Assembly: GCF_000196175.1 (NCBI RefSeq) | Contig: NC_005363.1 | Coordinates: 3,658,001 to 3,722,000 of the forward strand | Reading direction: 5' to 3' | From: Bdellovibrio bacteriovorus HD100 | GTDB lineage: Bacteria; Bdellovibrionota; Bdellovibrionia; Bdellovibrionales; Bdellovibrionaceae | DNA length: 64,000 nt | In this document: positions 34,923 through 43,489 of the stretch, piece by piece | Numbering within the stretch: position 1 is the stretch's first letter | How the letters are laid out: each line of letters begins with the position of its first letter | Program-made: the position numbers and the translations under genes | Notes under the pieces: generated by a model | Told to the model about the DNA's origin: nothing | Seen by the model: only the letters and a program-made list of their open reading frames with translations | Database searches by the model: none

Positions 34923-35723
34923 ATGAAGAACGCCAAGCTGATATTTACATTTGCAATGATGCTGACGTCCCTGGGGGCGCAGGCCAACACATTCAACGAA
35001 GAACGTGAAACCCACGCTCGTGGAATCATGGTGGCCGTCGACACGCGCGACCACCGGCAATGCCAGACCACGAAACGCAGTCTGGAAGACCTGGTCCCTC
35101 TGGAAGAGGATCTGTGTGCCGCTGATGAGCTCAATCCCCTCAGCGTCGTGGTCATCACCATACCCATAGACGAATGGGACTTTATGGCCGAGATCGACAA
35201 CTCCCGCAATGCCGAAAAAAGCATCCGCGACACCAACGCCGGATTCGTTCGCGCCAGTCGCACCAATTTGCTTTTCATTCTGCCCAGTGCCAGAACCTCG
35301 AACAACATGATCCGCGTGGCCGTGCGCCGCCACCAAGCCACCGTGGCCCAGGTGCGTGTGTCGGACCTGTCCATGCTGCATGAAATGAATTTTGGCTCAG
35401 CCATCGTGCATTTTACCTTAAAAAATATCCCCCACCAGCTGACCGAAAAGGACCGCGAATCCGCTGAACGCATCGTCCGCCGCGTGCGCGTGCGCTCGAA
35501 CGCCATTGCCGGTGCAGAACGCGAAAAAACAATTTTGGATTCATTGAACGTGGTCTCTACCATCAATTCATCACTCAACGAAGCGGCAAACACTCCGAAT
35601 CGATTTGAGATGAACTTGTTCCTGCCGGATGCCTATTGCCGAAGGGAAAACAAATGCTCCAAGGGCGATGACGACCGCCTGATTCCGCTGGGACTGGGGT
35701 TTTCATTTAAAATCAGATTCTAA
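34923..35723 (+). CDS. Secreted hypothetical protein
   Basis: 266 residues with a signal peptide (MKNAKLIFTFAMMLTSLGAQA). The mature protein has a conserved-looking N-terminal block (ETHARGIMVAVDTRD, followed by paired Cys about 25 residues apart) and a predicted alternation of strands and helices; I recognise no family. The start is ATG 34923; an upstream TTG 34902 adds only seven residues. It lies 24 bases after the metalloprotease-like gene and overlaps the convergent TonB-like gene by four bases. Confidence 0.7.
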   Translation: MKNAKLIFTFAMMLTSLGAQANTFNEERETHARGIMVAVDTRDHRQCQTTKRSLEDLVPLEEDLCAADELNPLSVVVITIPIDEWDFMAEIDNSRNAEKSIRDTNAGFVRASRTNLLFILPSARTSNNMIRVAVRRHQATVAQVRVSDLSMLHEMNFGSAIVHFTLKNIPHQLTEKDRESAERIVRRVRVRSNAIAGAEREKTILDSLNVVSTINSSLNEAANTPNRFEMNLFLPDAYCRRENKCSKGDDDRLIPLGLGFSFKIRF

Positions 35724-36601
35724 AGCAGATACGCCGGATCTTTGCGATAATGGGCGAAGGGATCATACTCGCCCACGTCCAGGCGTTTTTTCTTGTTATA
35801 CTTTTGCCATCTTTCCACCATGGCAAAAGCATCATAGTCGATACCGCCGTTTAAAAGATGATCCTGCAGATTTGTCGCCACCGGCTTTTCTTTGGTGGCC
35901 CGGGTGAAGTTCAGCACCGGTTTGCCAAACTCGCGCTGCTTGCGAAAATTCAATGATGGTGAATCACTCAAGAATTCAAACTTTGCCTGGAAGATGGTGT
36001 TTTCTGAACTCCACTTGAGCTCCTGGAACTTTTCCGTCAAAGCCTTTCTAACGGCGCGCACGGCATGCACTTTCAAAATTGGATCCTCGGAAGACGCACG
36101 CAGTGATTTTTCCAGCAGATAGCCCTTTTCATCGACTTCAAACTGCAGCATCACGGTGCCGAAGTGATTGTACTGAGCAAGAATCGAATCAAACATCAGC
36201 TCGCTGTCAATGCGCCTAAAAACCTCGCGGTGATAATCCCAGTTGTCAGTGTCGGCAAAGACGTTGGCACTTTCCAGTGCATAGGTGGCGCGATCCCGAA
36301 AGTCTCTCGCAGGCCCGTCAGAGTTTTCAGTGACATCTTCACTGTCATTGAAGTCATAGGTTTTAAACAGGGACTTTGTTATCGTCCCGGGCTTCGCACC
36401 CATGGCTTGCGACGCCCCGGAAGGGATCCCTCTTTTCGGACCCGCGGAAGGCGCGTGGGATTTTTCGACAACTGCAAACTCCACCGGGATCGGGTCCGGA
36501 CTGTGGGGCACTTCAATAACCGCAGGTTTTCCCAGCCACAGGGCTGACAAAGCAAGGGCATGAATCGTGACAGAAGTGAGGATCCATCTTGAGGAATGCA
36601 T
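35720..36601 (-). CDS. TonB-like energy transducer C-terminal domain protein
   Basis: 293 residues. A single N-terminal membrane segment (about 5-22), a short Pro/Ser linker, and a C-terminal alpha/beta domain at about 130-215 with YNHFGTVMLQFEVDEKGYLL and HAVRAVRKAL that matches the TonB C-terminal fold. TonB spans the periplasm and passes proton-motive energy to outer-membrane receptors. The linker is shorter than usual, and an extra 70-residue tail follows the domain. No exbB, exbD or receptor gene is nearby. Confidence 0.7.
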   Translation of the reverse strand: MHSSRWILTSVTIHALALSALWLGKPAVIEVPHSPDPIPVEFAVVEKSHAPSAGPKRGIPSGASQAMGAKPGTITKSLFKTYDFNDSEDVTENSDGPARDFRDRATYALESANVFADTDNWDYHREVFRRIDSELMFDSILAQYNHFGTVMLQFEVDEKGYLLEKSLRASSEDPILKVHAVRAVRKALTEKFQELKWSSENTIFQAKFEFLSDSPSLNFRKQREFGKPVLNFTRATKEKPVATNLQDHLLNGGIDYDAFAMVERWQKYNKKKRLDVGEYDPFAHYRKDPAYLL

Positions 36602-36670
36602 GGAAAAAACGCTATCCCAGGATTCAGTTCGAATATAGAAGAGCCTATAACCCCATGCGGCAATTTTCCA

Positions 36671-36699
36671 TTGACAGCGCCTCTTCCGGCCTCTATTTA
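36671..36699 (+). promoter_or_regulatory. Sigma-70-type promoter
   Basis: TTGACA at 36671-36676 and TATTTA at 36694-36699 are separated by 17 bases, 22 bases before the small secreted gene that leads into ndk. This is one of the clearest housekeeping promoters in the window. Confidence 0.75.
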
Positions 36700-36721
36700 A
36701 GGGCCACTCAGGAGATCTAAG

Positions 36722-37021
36722 ATGAAGAAATTATTGGTTTTTGCCTTGCTGGCCGCCAGTCCCGCATTCGCCGGCCGTGTTGATGAAATCCAGATCATGA
36801 CCACCGAAGATGTCGAGTTCACCCTGAATCTTTGGCAGAACCGCGCAAGCTATCAGATCACCTACCAGAACTTCACCACCCCGTCCGAAGGCCACGATCT
36901 GGCTGTTCAGACAAAACTGGTTGTGAACATGCCGAACCAAGGAAACCAAGAGTGGACATGTGTCACTCAATTCGTTAAAACTCCTAGGTTCTTTGAGATT
37001 ACTAAAACAGTTTGTCATTAA
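36722..37021 (+). CDS. Small secreted hypothetical protein
   Basis: 99 residues with signal peptide [17 protein letters not shown]. The mature 82 residues are beta-rich with two Cys near the C-terminus (WTCVTQF and KTVCH) that could form a disulphide. CAGGAGA precedes ATG 36722. The 16-base gap to ndk suggests a shared transcript. No family recognised. Confidence 0.75.
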   Translation: MKKLLVFALLAASPAFAGRVDEIQIMTTEDVEFTLNLWQNRASYQITYQNFTTPSEGHDLAVQTKLVVNMPNQGNQEWTCVTQFVKTPRFFEITKTVCH

Positions 37022-37037
37022 TAAACAAGGAGACACC

Positions 37038-37463
37038 ATGTCTATCGAACAAACATTCTCTATCATCAAACCAAATGCCATGAAGAAAAACGCTATCGGC
37101 GATATCGTGAGCATGTTTGAAGCTAACGGCCTGAAAATCGCTGCTGCGAAAATCACCGTTCTTACAACTGCAAAAGCTGAAGAGTTCTACGCTGAACACA
37201 AAGCACGCCCATTCTTCGGTGAGCTTGTGTCCTTCATGACTTCCGGTCCGGTTATGTTGATGTGTCTTCAGGGTGAAGGCGCAGTTTTGAAAAACCGCGA
37301 AATCATGGGTGCTACGGACCCTAAAAAAGCAAACCCAGGCACAGTTCGCGCGAAATTCGGCGACAACGTGGGTGAAAACGCAGTTCACGGTTCTGACTCT
37401 CCAGAGTCTGCAGCTCGTGAATTGGCTTTGTTCTTCGAAAAACACGAAATCTGCAACGTTTAA
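37038..37463 (+). CDS. ndk: Nucleoside diphosphate kinase
   Basis: 141 residues. [14 protein letters not shown] starts the fold, and [12 protein letters not shown] carries the phosphorylated His (about 116). It makes NTPs from NDPs. AAGGAGA precedes ATG 37038; an in-frame extension to 36960 runs into the previous gene and is rejected. Length and start are standard. Confidence 0.97.
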   Translation: MSIEQTFSIIKPNAMKKNAIGDIVSMFEANGLKIAAAKITVLTTAKAEEFYAEHKARPFFGELVSFMTSGPVMLMCLQGEGAVLKNREIMGATDPKKANPGTVRAKFGDNVGENAVHGSDSPESAARELALFFEKHEICNV

Positions 37464-37500
37464 TCGTTCACAGATTCAAATTTGAAATTAGCGATATAAA

Positions 37501-38682
37501 ATGTCTGCGAAATCAAACCAAAGGGGAGCGAAAGCTCCCCTTCTTGGTTCCAAGATCAAACTGAATATTGAAAAACTCGCCATTGGCGGTGCTGGAGTCG
37601 CTCGACACGAGGGCATGGTTGTCTTCGTTCCTCAAGCAGCGCCCAATGAAGAAATCCTGGCGGAAATCACTCTGGTAAAAAAGAACTTCATGGAAGCCCG
37701 CGTGGTCGAAATTCTGACGGCCAGCCCCCATCGTCGTGAACCACCCTGCCCGGTGGCGCACACTTGCGGCGGCTGCAACTGGCAGCACATCACCGAGGAA
37801 GAACAGCGCCGTCAAAAACACACGCTGGTTCTGGAAACGATCAAAAAGTTCAACCGGGATCTGGAATTCAACTATCTTCCCATCCAACCAAGTCCGCGTG
37901 TGCTGCGCTATCGCAACCGCATTCAGCCGAAATTCAAAAACGGCCGCTTCGGTTTCTTTGCGCGCAATTCCCACCAGATCGTGGAAACGATGGACTGCCT
38001 GATCACGGAAGAAACTCTGACCGATAAATTTGCCGAGGTGAAGGCCTGGGCCGAAAAGAAAAATGCGAAAGATCTTCAGCGTCTTGAGATGTACATCGCC
38101 GAAGAAGGTGATGTGCGCTATGGCCTGATCACTGACGAAGATGACGGCATCGGTTTTTCTCAAGTGAATCGCTTTCAGAACGAGGACCTGCTGCGCACGG
38201 CTTTGGACTGGGCGGGCGACGGTCCGTACAAAAAAGTTTATGACCTGTATGCCGGTGCCGGGAACTTCACCTTCCCTCTGGCGGCAAAATACGCCGGCTC
38301 GGAAATCATTGGTGTGGAACTCAACCCGAAGCTCGTGGAGCGGGCTCGTTCCAAAATCACCGACAAGCGCATGACCTACTTCATGTCGGATGTGGAAACC
38401 TACATGCGCCGGGCCAGCATTGGAAAAGACGATCTGGTGGTCCTGGATCCTCCTCGGGCCGGAGCCAGCGAATACACCATGCAGACCCTCGCCGCCGCCC
38501 AGCCACGCAAGATCATCTACATCAGCTGCCACCCAGTGTCTTTGGCGCGGGATCTTAACTGGTTCTTTGCTCAGACGCAGAAACTAGGCATCAAGTACAA
38601 GCTCGACCGGGTGCAGACTTTCGAGATGTTCCCGCAGACGGATCATGTGGAAACTATTGCGGAACTCAGGGTTGACTCTTAG
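37501..38682 (+). CDS. RNA m5U methyltransferase (RlmD/TrmA-type)
   Basis: 393 residues. A TRAM domain (about 20-75), then CPVAHTCGGCNWQH with the Fe-S cysteines, a SAM motif YDLYAGAGNFTF near 250, VVLDPPRAG, and the nucleophilic Cys in YISCHPVSLARD. It resembles the RlmC/RlmD family that makes m5U in 23S rRNA; exact target uncertain. The ATG 37501 start has no clear ribosome site, and the first codons overlap a perfect hairpin at 37521-37542, so the start is less sure. Confidence 0.88.
   Translation: MSAKSNQRGAKAPLLGSKIKLNIEKLAIGGAGVARHEGMVVFVPQAAPNEEILAEITLVKKNFMEARVVEILTASPHRREPPCPVAHTCGGCNWQHITEEEQRRQKHTLVLETIKKFNRDLEFNYLPIQPSPRVLRYRNRIQPKFKNGRFGFFARNSHQIVETMDCLITEETLTDKFAEVKAWAEKKNAKDLQRLEMYIAEEGDVRYGLITDEDDGIGFSQVNRFQNEDLLRTALDWAGDGPYKKVYDLYAGAGNFTFPLAAKYAGSEIIGVELNPKLVERARSKITDKRMTYFMSDVETYMRRASIGKDDLVVLDPPRAGASEYTMQTLAAAQPRKIIYISCHPVSLARDLNWFFAQTQKLGIKYKLDRVQTFEMFPQTDHVETIAELRVDS
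37521..37542 (+). other. Perfect hairpin at the start of the methyltransferase gene
   Basis: AAGGGGAGC, GAAA tetraloop, GCTCCCCTT: nine perfect pairs at codons 7-14. It resembles an ndk terminator but lacks a T run and lies inside the reading frame. It may be an attenuator or an RNA control element. Confidence 0.5.
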
Positions 38683-38705
38683 TCCTCTAATGATACCTTT
38701 TTAGC

Positions 38706-39461
38706 ATGCGTAAATGGATTCTCGCTCTGTGCGCCCTGACGATGCTGGGTTGTGCCAGCCGGTCGGCACAGGAAAAACAAAAAGCCGAACTTCATCTTCG
38801 ATTGGGTGTTGCCCATATCGAGACTGGTGCTTATCCCTATGCCTTGCAGGAGCTGCTGAAGGCGCAGGAACTGGATCCCAAAAATCCCGTCATTCAAAAC
38901 AATCTGGGTCAGGTCTATTTCTTCCGCGATCGTCTGGATCTGGCCGAAAAACATCTGCGCCAGGCTTTGAGTCTTGAACCCCGCTATTCTGATGCACGCA
39001 ACAACCTGGGCCGCGTGCTGATTGAAGCCGGTCGTTATGCCGATGCTGAAAAAGAAATCCAGCTGGTGCTGAATGATCTGACTTATGGAAATCCGGAAAA
39101 AGCCTACATCAATCTGGGCCTGGTTAAGTTCAATCAGAAAGAATATGCAGCCGCCCGCACCTCTTTTGGCAAGGTCATGGACTCTCAAACGGATGACTGC
39201 ATCGCCAACACCTACTATGGCCGTACGTTCTTTGAAGAAAAGGACTATGGTCGGGCTGCCGAAGCCCTGGATCGCGCTATCGGATTCTGCCAGAAGAATC
39301 TGTATGATGAGCCTCACTACTACAGCGCGCTTTCCTACTATCGTCTGGGCGAGAAATCAAAATCCGTCGCCCGCTTTGAAGAGTTGATAAAATACTATCC
39401 CACCGGTAAGTATCGCGACAAAGCCAAGGGAATGCTCAGTTTGATTCGAAAGGGACATTAA
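38706..39461 (+). CDS. TPR lipoprotein (PilF/PilW-like)
   Basis: 251 residues. A lipobox (LGCA, Cys16) follows a short signal peptide, then about five tetratricopeptide repeats such as ALQELLKAQELDPKNP and LAEKHLRQALSLEPRY. PilF/PilW, a lipoprotein of this type, assembles the type IV pilus secretin. Here it precedes a RodZ-like gene with a one-base overlap, and pilT is elsewhere in the window. The pilus role is likely but not proven by sequence. Confidence 0.85.
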   Translation: MRKWILALCALTMLGCASRSAQEKQKAELHLRLGVAHIETGAYPYALQELLKAQELDPKNPVIQNNLGQVYFFRDRLDLAEKHLRQALSLEPRYSDARNNLGRVLIEAGRYADAEKEIQLVLNDLTYGNPEKAYINLGLVKFNQKEYAAARTSFGKVMDSQTDDCIANTYYGRTFFEEKDYGRAAEALDRAIGFCQKNLYDEPHYYSALSYYRLGEKSKSVARFEELIKYYPTGKYRDKAKGMLSLIRKGH

Positions 39462-40585
39462 TGAAAAAGACCGGAGAACTTCTAAAAAAAGCCCGCGAGG
39501 AAAAAGGCCTCTCCCTGCACGAAATTGGTCTTTCTTTGAAAATCAGCAGCAAGGTTCTTAAAGCCATCGAAGAGGGTGATGAAACCCAATTGCCGGCAAA
39601 GACCTTTCTGCGCGGCTTTGTACAGAGCTATGCCAACTTCCTGCACCTGAACTCAGATCAGGTTCTTGAAGTCTTCTACGAGGAAATGGGTTCAACAAAA
39701 CCCAAACCTTACATCCGCCAGACAGAAGAACCCAAAGCAGCGGGAACAACAACCGAATCAGAAACAAAACCGGCAGGTGCGGCAACTGAAGGCACTGCGG
39801 AAGCAGCAGCTCCGGCTCCGGAAGCCACTGTCACGCCGATTCGCAAAACCCCGCCGCCAACCAGTTCCAACCACGGCATGCAGTCCCTGAAAGAAAATAA
39901 GAACACCAAAACCTACATCATTCTGGGTCTGGGTGTTATTCTGGTGGGCCTGATTTTGTTCACGAAAAAAATGATCGACAAATATTCCAAGGAAGCCGAG
40001 GTTCCAAGTGCGGAAGTCGCGCAGACCATGGAAGGGGCCACTCCGGTTGTGGTCGACACCACCATTGATGGCGGCACTTTGACTGAAGTGGATCCCAATG
40101 CCACTCCGGGCCCGCTGGGCAACCTGACGACCGCTCCAACACCAGCAGCGACCGTGTCCTCCACTGCAACTCCCGCAGCGTCTCCGACTTCGGCAGTTTC
40201 AACGCCGGTGACTGCAGCAACTCCTGCGGCGTCTCCGACTGCAACTCCGAAACCGACGGCGACTCCCAGTCCTGCTCCGACCGCAACTCCGTCCCCGACA
40301 CCAGTGGCGTCACCAAGTCCGACGCCCACTCCGACTCCAAAACCTGAGTCCGGCAAACCCGTGGAGCTGATCGTGGAGGCTTTGGATTCAGTCGAAATTG
40401 AATACTCCGCTCCGAACGGAAAACCGCAAAAGATCCGTCTGTCTGCTGAGCAGGTTCACACCTTCAAAAGCAAAAGCGGTCTGAAGATCAATTTCTCCAA
40501 CGGTGGCGCTGTGAATCTGATTTTGAACGGAAAAGAAGTCGGCATTCCGGGTGACCTTGGCAAACCCATCCGCTTGAGCTACTAG
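39461..40585 (+). CDS. RodZ-like HTH membrane protein
   Basis: 374 residues. A RodZ-type HTH at 8-75 (LLKKAREEKGLSLHEIGLSL), a Pro/Ala/Glu linker, one membrane segment near 152-168 (YIILGLGVILVGLILF), a long periplasmic linker of Ala/Thr/Pro-Ser repeats (about 215-300), and a DUF4115 beta domain at the end. RodZ links MreB to the wall machinery. The low-complexity linker (repeated TP, ATP and SPT units) is much longer than in E. coli. The gene overlaps the TPR lipoprotein gene. Confidence 0.85.
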   Translation: MKKTGELLKKAREEKGLSLHEIGLSLKISSKVLKAIEEGDETQLPAKTFLRGFVQSYANFLHLNSDQVLEVFYEEMGSTKPKPYIRQTEEPKAAGTTTESETKPAGAATEGTAEAAAPAPEATVTPIRKTPPPTSSNHGMQSLKENKNTKTYIILGLGVILVGLILFTKKMIDKYSKEAEVPSAEVAQTMEGATPVVVDTTIDGGTLTEVDPNATPGPLGNLTTAPTPAATVSSTATPAASPTSAVSTPVTAATPAASPTATPKPTATPSPAPTATPSPTPVASPSPTPTPTPKPESGKPVELIVEALDSVEIEYSAPNGKPQKIRLSAEQVHTFKSKSGLKINFSNGGAVNLILNGKEVGIPGDLGKPIRLSY

Positions 40586-40587
40586 TC

Positions 40588-41904
40588 TTGAAAGATCTAT
40601 TCCGCATCTGGTGGATCAGCCTTCTGGTAAAACTTGTTCTGTCAGCACTCATCCCCTTGAGTGCTGATGAGGCCTACTACTGGGTGTGGGCCCAGCGCCC
40701 CCAGCTGAGCTACTTCGACCATCCCCCTCTGGTTTCCTGGCTTTTTTATCTTGGACACTTTCTTGAACCTTTCATGAACGCCGTGCGCTGGCCGGCGGTG
40801 ATTCTGGGTCACGGGCTTTTGGCTGTGTGGTTCTATATCCTGAAGGACAAGATCGATTTTGATAAAATCAAAGTTTGGACCTATCTGGTGCTGTTCTCCC
40901 CGCTTCTGGGGTTTGGCTCTTTGATCGTAACTCCGGATCTGCCGGTGATGTTCTTTTGGTCATTGGCGATTTTACTGGCTCTGCAGGCTCTCGACAAAAA
41001 AGCTCTTTCCAGCTACATCTGGCTGGGAGTGGCGTTAGGCCTGGGGTTCTGTTCCAAGTATCACATCGTTCTTTTCGTGCCGTGTCTGCTGGTGTATCTG
41101 ACGGCAGAGAAGCGCTGGAAGGATGTGCGCTGGAATGGGGTTTTGCTGACTCTTGTGTCCGGTCTGATCTTCTGCACACCGGTTCTGTTGTGGAATTATC
41201 AGAATGACTTTGCTTCGTTTGAATTCCAAATCAAACACGGCTTGGAAAAAAGCTCTTACAACCCGGAATGGACCCTTTCCTACATCCTTGGGCAAATCCT
41301 GATCGTGTTCCCCCTGATCTTCTGGGCTGCTTTGCGGGCAAAAGTTCCCAAGGACCTGCGCTGGTTGTTCTATTTCGGCTGGGGTCCATTGCTGTTCTTC
41401 CTGTTCACTTCCTTCCGCGCTTTGGTGGAAGCCAACTGGCCGATCATCGCTTATCCGGCGATCCTGGCATTGGCGCTATTCCATCCGAAGGTGCAAAAGT
41501 GGACAAAAGTTTACGTGATCTTCTGGGGCGCGATTGTCGCCGTGGTGCTGGCAACCTTGTTCACACCGTCCTTGCGCAAGCTCAGTGACAAAGTCGAAGA
41601 GCCTTATGTCTTCCAAGAACTGAGCAGCGTGGCCAAAGAAGTGAGTCCACTTTACGCCAGCAGCTATCAAATGGCGGCCTCACTTTGGTATTTCAGCAAA
41701 GTTCCGGTGTTTAAGCTCAAGGGAATCAGCCGTTATGACTTCTTTGACACACTCCCGGAAGCCGAGCCGCAGGGCAAAGTTTTTTATTTAGTGAAGCGCG
41801 AGAGAAATGGTTTACCAAAGTGGATTTCCGAACAACAATGGCAGATGAAAGAGATTCGAAAAATCTCTCCTGACTTTGTCCTGTTGGAATTCACAAGACC
41901 ATGA
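40588..41904 (+). CDS. GT39-type membrane glycosyltransferase (ArnT/PMT-like)
   Basis: 438 residues with about ten membrane segments. SADEAYYWVWAQRPQLSYF near residue 27 is the acidic first loop of ArnT/PMT-type enzymes, which transfer sugars from polyprenyl phosphate donors to lipid or protein. DHPPLVSW follows. The acceptor is unknown. The start used is TTG 40588, two bases after the RodZ-like stop, without a good ribosome site. It overlaps the PHP-like gene by four bases. Confidence 0.85.
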   Translation: MKDLFRIWWISLLVKLVLSALIPLSADEAYYWVWAQRPQLSYFDHPPLVSWLFYLGHFLEPFMNAVRWPAVILGHGLLAVWFYILKDKIDFDKIKVWTYLVLFSPLLGFGSLIVTPDLPVMFFWSLAILLALQALDKKALSSYIWLGVALGLGFCSKYHIVLFVPCLLVYLTAEKRWKDVRWNGVLLTLVSGLIFCTPVLLWNYQNDFASFEFQIKHGLEKSSYNPEWTLSYILGQILIVFPLIFWAALRAKVPKDLRWLFYFGWGPLLFFLFTSFRALVEANWPIIAYPAILALALFHPKVQKWTKVYVIFWGAIVAVVLATLFTPSLRKLSDKVEEPYVFQELSSVAKEVSPLYASSYQMAASLWYFSKVPVFKLKGISRYDFFDTLPEAEPQGKVFYLVKRERNGLPKWISEQQWQMKEIRKISPDFVLLEFTRP

Positions 41905-43112
41905 AAGTAATTGCAACTCTTTCTTTTTTGCTGGTGACCTTCTTCTTGTACGGATTTTATCTGAATCAGTACGAACTGGCTGTGGTACCACCACAAATCA
42001 CCTCACAACACTCCTCAAGAAATCTGTATGACTACAAAGGTGTGCTGAATGTGCACACCGATCTGTCCAGCGGTTCGGCGACTTCCAGCTTTGTCATCAC
42101 TTCAGCAAAACTGGCCAATCTGGATTTTATCTTCTTCACCGATTACAACGTTTTTAATATCCCGACGACGTTTGAATCCTACCACGGAAATCTGCTGGTC
42201 TTTAACGCCGGCAAGTACAGCTATCTGGATTCCCGTTTGATTTACTATTCGCTGAATCAAGAAAGCATCGGGGCCAACCTGGGTGATGCCCAGGTGAAAC
42301 TGTCGGATCTGTTGTCGCAGAAAACCGGCGCCAGCAAAGACACACTGACGATTTTGGCCCACCCTTACAAGGCGGGTTACTCCTGGTCTGGAGAGATTCC
42401 TTCAGGCCTTGATGGGTTTGAGCTGCTGAACATGAAAAGTCTGATCAACCGCGCCTGGGCTGAGTCCAAGATCTCCACCATCTGGAGCCTTTTGATTTAC
42501 CCTTTCAATCCGCGCCTGGCCTTCGTTCGGCTTTACACTGAACCCACGGATGAAATCGCACTGTTAAACAAACTCAGCCAGCAGCGCAAAGTGGTTGTCT
42601 ATGCCGGAACAGAAGCCTCGGCCCGCGCGATTCCTCTGGCAAATTACTTCATTCGCTTCCCCAGTTATAAACGCAGCTTTGAATTCATGAGCAATCACGT
42701 GCTGCTAAAGTCCGAATTGACCGGAAGCTTCAACAGTGACCGCACCAAGATCTTCAATGCCATTAAAAACGGAAGCTTCTATATCGCGCTGGATACTTTA
42801 GGGGATCCAAAAGGCTTCTCAGCCACTATCGAAGATGGCAATCACAGCCACATGATGGGCTCCGAGGTGAAGTTCAGTAAAAACATGAGCCTGAAAGTGA
42901 TTCTTCCGGCAAAGCCCCAGGACTTTTTTGAAATCATGATCATCAAAGACGGTGAAGTGGTCGCAAGAAAGAACGATCCAGAGCCGGTCTTTGAAATCAA
43001 AGAGCCGGGAACTTATCGAGTGCAGGTGCGGGTCAGTCCGATGCTGCCCATCCCGGACGCGAAAAAATGGATCACGTGGATTTACACCAATCCATTCTAT
43101 GTCCGCCCTTAA
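41901..43112 (+). CDS. Membrane-anchored PHP-domain-like protein
   Basis: 403 residues. One N-terminal membrane segment (about 5-22), then a fold like PHP phosphoesterases: LNVHTDLSSGSA, LDFIFFTDYNVF and LTILAHPYKAG correspond to the first, second and third metal motifs (HxHS, TDHN and HP). Two usual His residues are replaced (HTD, TDYN), so metal binding may be altered or lost. The C-terminal part is beta-rich. It is coupled to the glycosyltransferase gene, suggesting envelope glycan work (inference). Confidence 0.7.
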   Translation: MKVIATLSFLLVTFFLYGFYLNQYELAVVPPQITSQHSSRNLYDYKGVLNVHTDLSSGSATSSFVITSAKLANLDFIFFTDYNVFNIPTTFESYHGNLLVFNAGKYSYLDSRLIYYSLNQESIGANLGDAQVKLSDLLSQKTGASKDTLTILAHPYKAGYSWSGEIPSGLDGFELLNMKSLINRAWAESKISTIWSLLIYPFNPRLAFVRLYTEPTDEIALLNKLSQQRKVVVYAGTEASARAIPLANYFIRFPSYKRSFEFMSNHVLLKSELTGSFNSDRTKIFNAIKNGSFYIALDTLGDPKGFSATIEDGNHSHMMGSEVKFSKNMSLKVILPAKPQDFFEIMIIKDGEVVARKNDPEPVFEIKEPGTYRVQVRVSPMLPIPDAKKWITWIYTNPFYVRP

Positions 43113-43468
43113 TCATCTGAAAGTGGAATCTCGACGGTGAGCCCGTCCACTGGCTCGATCTGACAGGCCAGACGCTCAAATGGCTGAAACCCCCGGTCTT
43201 CGGCCATCTCCTGCTCCAGCTCGTTGCGCGGAGGCAGCTTCTCAAGGCCCTTCACCACCAAAACCCGGCACGTCCCACAGGTCGCATTTCCGCCACAGGT
43301 GTGATTCAGCGGCACCTTCGCCCGGATGGCCACAGCCAAAACAGAATGATCCTTTTGACTCACTGAGACATCAATATTTTCGGGCAAAAAGCTTATAATT
43401 TTTCCAGACTTGGATGACACAGTCAGGAACTCCTTCACGGGGACACTCTTTAGTTGAAACAGCCCCAT
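43109..43468 (-). CDS. 2Fe-2S ferredoxin (adrenodoxin/plant type)
   Basis: 119 residues. CGGNATCGTCRV carries three of the cluster cysteines (C-x5-C-x2-C) and LACQIEP the fourth. It has the usual beta-grasp fold and length. It overlaps the convergent PHP-like gene by four bases and starts only 21 bases from the divergent exonuclease gene. The partner reductase or oxygenase is not in the window. Confidence 0.9.
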   Translation of the reverse strand: MGLFQLKSVPVKEFLTVSSKSGKIISFLPENIDVSVSQKDHSVLAVAIRAKVPLNHTCGGNATCGTCRVLVVKGLEKLPPRNELEQEMAEDRGFQPFERLACQIEPVDGLTVEIPLSDD

Positions 43469-43489
43469 CCATTTTGTATCAATGTTTTC

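Noticed and set aside
34056-35381. A 441-codon minus-strand frame across the metalloprotease-like and next secreted gene.
   Set aside because: It spans two real genes with signal peptides on the plus strand, and has no ribosome site or recognisable product.
37513-38532. A 339-codon minus-strand frame in the RNA methyltransferase gene.
   Set aside because: The plus-strand gene has all catalytic motifs; the antisense product is of shadow type.
39960-40340. Minus-strand frames in the Thr/Pro linker of the RodZ-like gene.
   Set aside because: They arise from the GC-rich repetitive linker DNA and encode only repetitive Gly/Val or Ser/Leu/Glu-rich chains.
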